From Clostridiales bacterium (GTDB taxonomy: Bacteria > Bacillota > Clostridia > Oscillospirales > Acutalibacteraceae), in the NCBI GenBank assembly GCA_022791355.1, contig JAAVYX010000146.1:1-8002 (forward strand): a stretch of DNA of 8,002 nucleotides, read 5' to 3'. The position numbers and the translations under genes are program-made. The first letter of the stretch is position 1. The number at the start of each line of letters is the position of its first letter. Positions 1 to 4,882 of the stretch are shown piece after piece. The notes beneath the pieces are model-generated. The model ran no database searches. It was not told the DNA's origin and saw nothing but the letters and a program-made list of their open reading frames with translations.

Positions 1-286
1 ATCCTGCTACCGGCGCATAAGTGAAACGTTAAAAGCCGAAGCTCAGATCAGTGTCGGCGGGAGTCAACCGGAGGGGCGTTAGCCTCGTAGGTGGCCGTAG
101 GCGAGCTCTTAGATCAGGTTCCTGTTTCATCCCGCCGGGTTGCTGAGACCCTCCAAAGTACCTGACCGAAAGTTGGTACGACTTTCGGGCTTCCCAGTTT
201 AAAGAGAGGCACTACCTCCTGCATTCCTCGCAGGCCGCGTCGCCGGCGGGGGTCACGGGGGCGGCTAGCCCCCGTGAGCGCTTTTC
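1..286 (+). ncRNA. Candidate structured RNA, copy A (5' end possibly outside the window)
   Basis: No protein gene is supported here. The region matches 4394-4570 on the opposite strand. Shared blocks are ATCCT at the start, GTGAAACG (21-28), GTCGGCGGGAG (53-63), ATCCCGCCGGGTTGCTGAG (129-147, one mismatch to the other copy) and a hairpin with GTACG in its loop. Visible helices are TCCTGC (2-7) with GCGGGA (57-62), TCAGGT (114-119) with ACCTGA (160-165), and CCGAAAGT (166-173) with ACTTTCGG (181-188). In the second copy these helices are kept by compensating base changes, which argues for an RNA product rather than chance similarity. Bases 65-110 form an extra GC-rich hairpin domain that copy B lacks. 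The plus strand is preferred because a terminator-like hairpin closes the 3' side. The RNA converges on uxuA, so it does not lead into a downstream gene. I cannot name the family; Clostridiales-1 and raiA are models to test, not identifications. Confidence 0.55.
253..286 (+). terminator. Terminator-like hairpin at the 3' side of RNA copy A
   Basis: TCACGGGGGC (253-262) pairs perfectly with GCCCCCGTGA (268-277) across the 5-nt loop GGCTA. A short T-rich stretch, CTTTTCT, follows at 280-286. The hairpin is very stable, but the T run starts a few bases late and is interrupted, so this is a likely rather than certain intrinsic terminator. On the minus strand the sequence after the hairpin is C/G-rich with no T run, which supports plus-strand use. 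Confidence 0.5.
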
Positions 287-326
287 TCCCCATTCTTTTC
301 TCGCGGGGCAAAAGATGGGGTCTAGA

Positions 327-340
327 GGCGCTTTAGCGCC
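327..340. other. Small GC hairpin beside the repeat element
   Basis: GGCGC (327-331) pairs with GCGCC (336-340) around TTTA. It is bracketed by TCTAG (321-325) and CTAG (357-360), so the segment 320-362 can also form a longer imperfect cruciform using GTCTAG and CTAGAC. There is no T run on either side, so it is not a convincing terminator for uxuA. Confidence 0.4.
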
Positions 341-461
341 GGGACGCCAGGCGCTACTAGACCAACTTTTGGAGTATCCATACAGGGAAATCTGGCGCCA
401 AACCTCCCACTTACTAAGAAAAAAGAAAAGGAAATCTGGCGCGAAACCTCTATCTTACTAA
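341..461. repeat. Dispersed intergenic repeat element, copy 1
   Basis: The element starts with GGGACGC (341-347), has CTAG at 357-360 and GGAGTAT at 371-377, then two direct repeats: GGAAATCTGGCGC starting at 386 and again at 430. Each is followed by AAACCTC and, after a few bases, CTTACTAA. The two repeats match at about 28 of 32 positions with a 44-nt period. The same ordered parts occur at 4595-4703, again with 35 nt from CTAG to the first core and 44 nt between cores. No reading frame with gene-like features is present. The element ends about 20 bp from the uxuA stop codon. Its function is unknown; a MITE-like or transcript-end element is possible. Confidence 0.65.
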
Positions 462-481
462 TATAAAATATGAAGCAAAAC

Positions 482-1519
482 TTACGAATCAAGTCCTTCC
501 CAAATGCCGCGGAGATAGGCGGCCCCCAGGGCCCGGTCGTACAATCCATACCCGGGTTTTCCGTCCTCGCCCCAGATATTCCGGCCGTGGTCCGGCCGGA
601 TATACCCGTCGAACCCGTTTTCGCGCAGGGCGAAAAGGATTGCCCGCATATCCAGCGACCCTTCCCGGCTCAGATGACTGGTTTCCTCAAAACAGTTTTT
701 GCCCGTAAGCTTTACGTTGCGGGCGTGGACAAAGGGGATTCGGTCCCGCCTGGCAAATTCGGCCGCCATGGCGGTCAGGTCGTTTGCCGGGCTGCTGCCC
801 AGGGAGCCTAGACACAGGGTAATACCGTTACAGGGACTGTCCACCTCCCTACAGAGCCGGTCCAGAGCCTCCCGCCCGGTGATGATGCGGGGCAGGCCGA
901 AGATGCCCCACGGCGGATCGTCGGGATGGATGGCCATTTTAATCCCCGCCTCCTCGCAGACCGGGATGATTTTCCCTAGAAAATAGATGAGATTTTCCCA
1001 GAGCTTTTCCTCGTCCACCGACTTATACCGCTCCAAAAGTTCCAAAAGCTCCTCGTGGGAATAGCTCTCGTCCCAGCCGGGGAGGGAAAGAGCGGTTTTG
1101 GCAGGGTCCAGACGCAGTACAGTCTGCTCGTCGAAGGCCAGACAGGTGGAACCGTCGGCCCGCTTATGGGCAAGGTCGCTGCGCAGCCAGTCGAAGACCG
1201 GCATGAAGTTATAGCAAATTACCTTGAAGCCGGCCTTTCCCAGCCGGCGGATGGTGGCGCAGTAGGCCTCGATGAGGGCGTCCCGCTTGGGGGAGCCCAG
1301 CTTGATCTCCTCATGGACCGGCACGCTTTCGATAATCTCGCAGCTCAGTCCCGTTTCCAGGGCCGGACGCTGCACGGTATCGATGGCGGCCTCGTCCCAG
1401 GCCTCTCCCACCGGGATATTATAGACGGCGGTGACCACCCCGTCTATGTAGGGAACCTGCCGGATTTGGTCCAGTGAAATCCGGTCGTTTGGACCATACC
1501 AGCGAAACGTCATCTGCAT
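482..1519 (-). CDS. uxuA: Mannonate dehydratase UxuA
   Basis: This enzyme removes water from D-mannonate to give 2-keto-3-deoxy-D-gluconate, a cytoplasmic step of glucuronate breakdown. The 345-residue length is normal for the family, and the N-terminus MQMTFRWYG is its typical opening. Family signatures are CYNFMPVFDW (102-111), MAIHPDDPPWG (195-205), GITLCLGSLG (232-241), FVHARNV (263-269) and RPDHGR (308-313). His198, Cys236, His265 and Asp310 sit where the family's metal ligands lie, with His311 and Tyr324 or Tyr327 near the active site, so the enzyme looks intact. AGGAGG eight bases upstream supports the start at 1519 over the second ATG at 1513. It lies 76 nt after the oxidoreductase stop and is probably the last gene of that transcript. 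No intrinsic terminator follows; a repeat element starts within about 20 bp of the stop. Confidence 0.93.
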   Translation of the reverse strand: MQMTFRWYGPNDRISLDQIRQVPYIDGVVTAVYNIPVGEAWDEAAIDTVQRPALETGLSCEIIESVPVHEEIKLGSPKRDALIEAYCATIRRLGKAGFKVICYNFMPVFDWLRSDLAHKRADGSTCLAFDEQTVLRLDPAKTALSLPGWDESYSHEELLELLERYKSVDEEKLWENLIYFLGKIIPVCEEAGIKMAIHPDDPPWGIFGLPRIITGREALDRLCREVDSPCNGITLCLGSLGSSPANDLTAMAAEFARRDRIPFVHARNVKLTGKNCFEETSHLSREGSLDMRAILFALRENGFDGYIRPDHGRNIWGEDGKPGYGLYDRALGAAYLRGIWEGLDS

Positions 1520-1569
1520 GGCCTTCTCCTCCTTTACGTCTGTTTGCCGGCGTATTTTGCCGATACATT

Positions 1570-1588
1570 GCCGGCCTGTTCAGCCGGC
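1570..1588 (-). other. Intercistronic hairpin between the oxidoreductase gene and uxuA
   Basis: GCCGGC (1570-1575) and GCCGGC (1583-1588) form a 6-bp all-GC stem around a 7-nt loop in the 76-nt gap. No T run follows on the minus strand, so read-through into uxuA is expected. It may protect or separate the two messages, but nothing in the sequence proves a role. Confidence 0.35.
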
Positions 1589-1595
1589 GCGCCTC

Positions 1596-2759
1596 TTAAT
1601 AAGTCCCTTCCAGGTTGGCCACGCCGCCGCCCGCCGCCGGTCTTTTCTCATAACGGGAGGTCTTGATCCGCTCCTCCAAGAGAGAGTAGAACAGGTCCTC
1701 GTCCAGGGGAAGCTCCACCGTTTTGTCCAGCCAGGAGGAGAGGTGGATGGCGTTGGAGATGGTCAGGCCGTTGATGCCCTCCTGGCCGGGGGCCAGCAGG
1801 GAAGCGCCGTGGAGAGCGGCGTCGGTGAAGTTGTTGACGATGCCTACATGCTGGGTGCTCTCCCCATGAATGGGGATTTCTACCCGCCAGGCCTCGGGCT
1901 TTTCGAAGCCGCCCTTGGCCGTTTTCAGGAAATCCGACACCTTGCCCCGGTTGCGGATATATTCCAGCCGGTCGTTCTCGATGACAATCTTGCCCTTATC
2001 CCCGGTGATCTCCAGCCGGTTGGTGCCGGGGGCGTCGCCGGTGGTGGTGACGAAAACACCGGTAGCTCCGTTGGGGTACTCGAGATAGGCGGTCACATCA
2101 TCCTCCACCTCAATGTCGTGGTACTTGCCGTAGGCGCAGAAAGCCCGCACCCGCTGGGGCATACCGCAAAGCCACTGGAGCAGGTCCAGCTGATGGGGGT
2201 CCTGATTGAGCAGAACGCCGCCGCCCTCGCCGGCCCAAGTGGCCCGCCAGTTACCCGAATCGTAATAGCTTTGGGTGCGGAACCAATCGGTAATGATCCA
2301 GTTGACCCAGCGCAGCTCGCCCAGCTCGCCGCTGTCAATCAAATCCTTGACCTTTTGGTAAAGGGGATTGGTGCGCTGGTTGAACATGAGACCGAACACC
2401 CGGTCCGACCGGGCGGCAGCCTCGTTCATTTCCCGCACCTGCTTAGTGTAGACCCCGGCCGGCTTTTCGGAGAGAACGTGCAGCCCCTGCCGGAAGCCCT
2501 CCACGGCGTAGACCGGATGGAGATAGTGGGGAGTGGCGATGAGTATGGCGTCCACCAGGCCGGAGGCCATCAGGCCCTCGGCCTTTTCAAAGCCCTTGAC
2601 CCCCTCGCCGGCCAGCTTCAGTCCGGCTTGCAGACGGTCCTTGTCGATATCGCACAGGGCGGTAATCTCGGCCTCCCGGATTTTGCCCGCGTTAAAATTA
2701 TGGATGTGTCCGGTGCCCATGTTCCCCACGCCGATGATGCCAAAACGAAGTTTTTCCAT
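1596..2759 (-). CDS. Gfo/Idh/MocA family NAD(P)-dependent oxidoreductase
   Basis: This is a cytoplasmic sugar or sugar-acid dehydrogenase of 387 residues. An N-terminal Rossmann fold opens with FGIIGVGNMG (6-15), the dinucleotide-binding glycine motif, and Asp38 at the end of the second strand suggests NAD preference. SEKPAG (97-102) carries the conserved Lys99 of the family. The C-terminal substrate domain has GGVLLNQDPHQLDLLQWL (180-197), with Asp187 and His189 in the usual catalytic positions. The ATG at 2759 is chosen because AGGAGG lies nine bases upstream; a longer reading from TTG at 2807 would add 16 residues with no family similarity. The gene sits upstream of uxuA in the same direction, so a sugar-acid substrate related to the uronate pathway is likely. 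The exact substrate cannot be read from the sequence. It is not the classical fructuronate reductase UxuB, which belongs to another family. Confidence 0.88.
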   Translation of the reverse strand: MEKLRFGIIGVGNMGTGHIHNFNAGKIREAEITALCDIDKDRLQAGLKLAGEGVKGFEKAEGLMASGLVDAILIATPHYLHPVYAVEGFRQGLHVLSEKPAGVYTKQVREMNEAAARSDRVFGLMFNQRTNPLYQKVKDLIDSGELGELRWVNWIITDWFRTQSYYDSGNWRATWAGEGGGVLLNQDPHQLDLLQWLCGMPQRVRAFCAYGKYHDIEVEDDVTAYLEYPNGATGVFVTTTGDAPGTNRLEITGDKGKIVIENDRLEYIRNRGKVSDFLKTAKGGFEKPEAWRVEIPIHGESTQHVGIVNNFTDAALHGASLLAPGQEGINGLTISNAIHLSSWLDKTVELPLDEDLFYSLLEERIKTSRYEKRPAAGGGVANLEGTY

Positions 2760-2918
2760 GACGGAACGCCTCCTAATACAATATAAATCGGTTGGAACCC
2801 GCGGCAATCGACCGGGGGTTCGGCTGACTTTACAGCAAATTGCAGAATGAATAACAAAGAATGGCCGCGCAAATAACCGGAGGCCGCCGCCGCTCTATTG
2901 AGCGTCTAGCTGTCGCCC

Positions 2919-2945
2919 GCCGGGGACGACAATGCCGTCCCCGGC
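2919..2945. other. Perfect 10-bp GC hairpin in the intergenic region
   Basis: GCCGGGGACG (2919-2928) pairs fully with CGTCCCCGGC (2936-2945) around the loop ACAATGC. Neither strand has a T run after it, so it is not a standard intrinsic terminator. The left flank holds GCTGTCGCCCGCC (2909-2921), which recurs exactly at 3259-3271 inside the structured island. Confidence 0.4.
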
Positions 2946-2973
2946 CATCTGCTCCCATTGGTCCTATGAACTT

Positions 2974-3002
2974 TTGTCAGGTATATTCAGGTTTACTATC
3001 AT
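2974..3002 (+). promoter_or_regulatory. Predicted plus-strand promoter of the structured island
   Basis: TTGTCA (2974-2979) and TATCAT (2997-3002) are separated by 17 bp, and each box matches the housekeeping consensus at five of six positions. Transcription would begin near 3009, right at the first helix of the structured region. No plus-strand protein gene follows, so the likely product is an RNA. Both neighbouring genes are on the minus strand. Confidence 0.45.
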
Positions 3003-3005
3003 GGA

Positions 3006-3337
3006 TTGACAAGGGGCGATAAGGCCTTGCAGGAGCGAACCCACGCAGGTGGGTTGTCAAGTCGATAGGTAGCCGAGCCTTGCTCGGTAAGGAGCGGGCG
3101 GCTCGACCGAACGGCTCCCCGGCGACCGGCCTAAAGGCCGGCTGTATCCGCCTTGTCCGCGCGGGTTTGCCTACCATAAAACGCCGCAGGATCCAGCAGC
3201 GAGCCAAGCCAAAACGAGGACCGGCTAGGCCGTCGGTAGCCGACCAACAGGGCGGCTGGCTGTCGCCCGCCAAAAGTGAGATGCGGCCAAACCTTCGTCT
3301 TGGCCGCTGCTGGATGTATGAGCCCTTACCCATACAT
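3006..3337 (+). ncRNA. Candidate long structured RNA between the isomerase and oxidoreductase genes
   Basis: The stretch divides into consecutive closed domains. TTGACAA (3006-3012) pairs with TTGTCAA (3054-3060) and encloses AACCCAC/GTGGGTT (3038-3055). GGTAG (3068-3072) pairs with CTACC (3171-3175) and encloses CCGAGC/GCTCGG (3073-3087) and CCGGCC/GGCCGG (3126-3141). ATCCAGCAGCG (3191-3201) pairs with CGCTGCTGGAT (3305-3315) and encloses GTCGG/CCGAC (3232-3244), GGGCG/CGCCC (3250-3268) and GCGGCCAA/TTGGCCGC (3283-3307); this last hairpin shares three bases with the closing stem. ATGTATG/CATACAT (3314-3337) ends the region. I found no RNase P, tmRNA, SRP or 6S signature, and no clear terminator. 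The strand rests on the promoter at 2974-3002; a minus-strand role as an untranslated region remains possible. Confidence 0.4.
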
Positions 3338-3368
3338 GATATAGGCGTTAGAGGTATACGCGGGAAGG

Positions 3369-4193
3369 TTACCGGGCTTCCACGCCCAGCTTATCCAGGA
3401 TTTCCATAAGCGCCTTATGGGCGATGGCGAACTTTTCCGGCCCGCCCACGGCGATGTCGCCGGTTTCCAGATGGGGCTCCAAGGAGAGGAAGCCCTCGAA
3501 CCCGCCGGCGAAGAGGCGGGAGAGGATTTCTTCCAGATGCCCGTCGCCCTGGCCGCTGGGAACCACCTTGCCGGTTTCCCAAACCGCGTCCTTGATATGC
3601 ATATAAACGGTCTTGTCCTGCAACAGGTCGAAGCCTTCCAGGGTGTCGGCCTTGCACTGGACGAAGTTGGCCGGGTCGAAGATGCCCCGAACCGTATCCC
3701 AGTCCATAGCGTCCAGCAGGGTACGGCAGCGGCCAGGATGGTCGCCGTAGATGCCCTTCTCATTTTCATGGAGCAGGATAACCCCCGAGCCCTTGGCGTA
3801 TTCCTGGAACCGGTACCAGCGGTCCAGTACGGCCTCCTTGTAATCGTCGGGATTTTCTCCATCGGGGATAAAAAAGCTGAACATACGGATGTAGCCGGTC
3901 TCCATGAGCTGGGCCAGCTCCAGGGTCCGTTTGAATTTGTCCATATGGGGGGCGAAGTCGTCCCGGATGCCGATCTTTCCCAAGGGCGAACCCACGGCAG
4001 AGAGTTTGACCCCGGCGGCGTCCAGCTGCTTTTTGATTTCTCCCGCCTCGGCCGGCGTGTAATCGGTGAAATTCCGGCCGTTTACGTTGCGCATCTCTAT
4101 GTGGCGCACGCCCAGCTTTTCCAAGGTGGCCAGCTGCCGGTCGAGCTGGTCGGCGATTTCGTCGGCGAAGCCGGAGATGATGCATTTTGCCAT
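3369..4193 (-). CDS. Sugar phosphate isomerase/epimerase-like TIM-barrel protein
   Basis: This 274-residue protein belongs to the xylose isomerase-like TIM-barrel (AP endonuclease 2) superfamily, whose members isomerise, epimerise or dehydrate sugars and inositols with a divalent metal. Telling segments are HENEKGIYGD (142-151), IFDPANFVQC (171-180), MHIKDA (198-203), SGQGDG (213-218) and SLEPH (237-241). Glu143, Asp173, His199 and Glu239 are plausible metal ligands or catalytic residues by position, which is inferred from the superfamily. The ATG at 4193 has GAGGG six bases upstream; a TTG at 4211 would only add MKRGIH and overlap that ribosome binding site. Nearness to the oxidoreductase and uxuA suggests the same sugar-acid pathway, but about 600 bp of structured DNA lies between, so it may be transcribed separately. 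The substrate is not identifiable. Confidence 0.82.
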   Translation of the reverse strand: MAKCIISGFADEIADQLDRQLATLEKLGVRHIEMRNVNGRNFTDYTPAEAGEIKKQLDAAGVKLSAVGSPLGKIGIRDDFAPHMDKFKRTLELAQLMETGYIRMFSFFIPDGENPDDYKEAVLDRWYRFQEYAKGSGVILLHENEKGIYGDHPGRCRTLLDAMDWDTVRGIFDPANFVQCKADTLEGFDLLQDKTVYMHIKDAVWETGKVVPSGQGDGHLEEILSRLFAGGFEGFLSLEPHLETGDIAVGGPEKFAIAHKALMEILDKLGVEAR

Positions 4194-4255
4194 ATGTATC
4201 CCTCTTTTCAAATGTTACGCGGTAAGCGTTTTTTTGCCTTTTGGTGCAAGACGTT

Positions 4256-4276
4256 CGTCTGTAGGGCAGGCAGACG
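4256..4276 (-). other. Hairpin in the isomerase leader
   Basis: CGTCTG (4256-4261) pairs with CAGACG (4271-4276) across a 9-nt loop. It lies inside the roughly 110-nt leader predicted between the promoter at 4310 and the start codon at 4193. It could affect translation or message stability. I recognise no known riboswitch in it. Confidence 0.3.
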
Positions 4277-4309
4277 CGTGAAAAGCAGCGATAAAGCTAC
4301 TATTTTTCC

Positions 4310-4318
4310 ATTGTAGCA
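4310..4318 (-). promoter_or_regulatory. Predicted extended -10 promoter of the isomerase gene
   Basis: Read on the minus strand this is TGCTACAAT, an extended -10 element with five of six matches to TATAAT. No good -35 box is seen at the usual distance, which is acceptable for extended -10 promoters. Transcription would start near 4303, leaving a leader of about 110 nt before the isomerase start codon. Confidence 0.4.
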
Positions 4319-4393
4319 TATGGAAATAGGGACGGACATTGCAAATAAAATTGATTAGATTGCGTAAAAAAGCGTAGTTTTTGGCTTTTGCGG

Positions 4394-4570
4394 CTTAAGC
4401 AGTATCTCTCAGCTGCTTAAGAAATCCCAAAATCGTACTTATTTTGGCCAGGAACTAAGAAGTCTCTCAGCAACCCGGCAGGATATAACCTAAGGCTGGT
4501 CTATAAACGCACTCTCGCCGACGCCTATCTGATTACGTTTCGCTTAAACGCTGATAGCGAGAGGATACCG
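4394..4570 (-). ncRNA. Candidate structured RNA, copy B
   Basis: This is the diverged second copy of the RNA at 1-286, in inverted orientation. In RNA sense it has TATCC (4566-4570), helix CTCTCGC/GCGAGAG (4557-4563 with 4512-4518) whose 3' side carries GTCGGCG, a GCGAAACG loop, CCAG/CTGG (4496-4499 with 4448-4451), ATCCTGCCGGGTTGCTGAG (4466-4484), and hairpin CCAAAAT/ATTTTGG with loop AAGTACG (4427-4447). The last two helices differ from copy A by compensated pairs (A-T for G-C, C-G for T-A). A 9-bp hairpin CTTAAGCAG/CTGCTTAAG (4394-4421) closes the 3' side, with a T6 run further on at 4366-4371. A weak promoter may be TTTACA (4583-4588) with TATCCT 15 bp on. It lies upstream of the isomerase gene, which appears to have its own promoter, so a free-standing RNA is more likely than a leader. 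Confidence 0.55.
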
Positions 4571-4594
4571 TTAGCTATTTTGTGTAAAGAGGGA

Positions 4595-4703
4595 GGGACG
4601 CGCCACTAGATTCAGTAATGGAGTATTCCGAAAAGCATACCTGACGCGAAACCTTCATCCCAGCCCCAAAGATGAAAAGTATACTTGGCGTAAATCTCTT
4701 TGA
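4595..4703. repeat. Dispersed intergenic repeat element, copy 2
   Basis: GGGACGC (4595-4601), CTAG (4606-4609), GGAGTAT (4620-4626) and two repeat units beginning GAAAAG at 4630 and 4674 follow one another as in copy 1. Unit cores are CTGACGCGAAACCT (from 4641) and TTGGCGTAAATCTC (from 4685). The distances CTAG-to-core 35 nt and core-to-core 44 nt equal those of copy 1. Copy 2 lacks 5 bp between GGGACGC and CTAG. The element lies between RNA copy B and the htrA terminator. No gene is visible in it. Confidence 0.65.
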
Positions 4704-4773
4704 ACAAAAATAAAAAAGACAGAGAAAATCTCCTGTACAAACTCTTTCCCAATCTATACAACAAAAAATATAC

Positions 4774-4813
4774 ATAAAAAATTGAAACGGCGGGCACAAA
4801 GGTCCGCCGTTTC
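4774..4813 (-). terminator. Intrinsic terminator of htrA
   Basis: On the minus strand, GAAACGGCGG (4813-4804) pairs perfectly with CCGCCGTTTC (4793-4784) over a 10-nt loop, followed by AATTTTTTA (T6 at 4781-4776). This is a textbook rho-independent terminator about 70 bp after the htrA stop codon. It separates htrA from the RNA and sugar genes downstream. Confidence 0.85.
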
Positions 4814-4882
4814 TAAGGAGAGATGAAAAAAGAGGTAGTAAATCTAAGCTGCCGGAGACCCCGCGGACCGGCGCAGACCCGC

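Noticed and set aside
105..160. Possible TPP riboswitch, from GCTGAGACCC on one strand and GAACCTGATCT on the other
   Set aside because: The two THI-box-like strings are on opposite strands, so they cannot belong to one riboswitch, and no thiamin gene is near.
381..461. Two spaced direct repeats that might be a CRISPR remnant
   Set aside because: Only two imperfect units, with an AT-rich and partly similar gap of about 12-14 nt, no spacers and no cas genes. The same unit pair recurs at 4630-4703 within a longer element.
1518..2786. 422-residue open frame on the plus strand
   Set aside because: It lies wholly opposite the oxidoreductase gene, which has clear motifs and a good ribosome binding site. 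The frame has no recognisable domain and is a by-product of GC-rich codons.
2780..2807. Promoter for the oxidoreductase gene (TTGCCG and TATATT, 16 bp apart, minus strand)
   Set aside because: Transcription would start inside the AGGAGG ribosome binding site, leaving too little leader for normal initiation.
2977..3333. Open frames on both strands of the structured island (109 and 118 residues)
   Set aside because: Composition is dominated by Arg, Pro and Gly from hairpin arms. There is no ribosome binding site and no family resemblance. The helical organisation explains the sequence better.
3006..3337. RNase P RNA, tmRNA, SRP RNA or 6S RNA in the structured island
   Set aside because: The invariant RNase P GAGGAAAGTC-type segment, tmRNA alanine-tRNA ends, SRP GGAAGGAAGCA-type loop and the long 6S central bubble are all absent.
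3417..4316. 299-residue open frame on the plus strand
   Set aside because: Opposite strand of the TIM-barrel isomerase; no motifs and no independent start signals.
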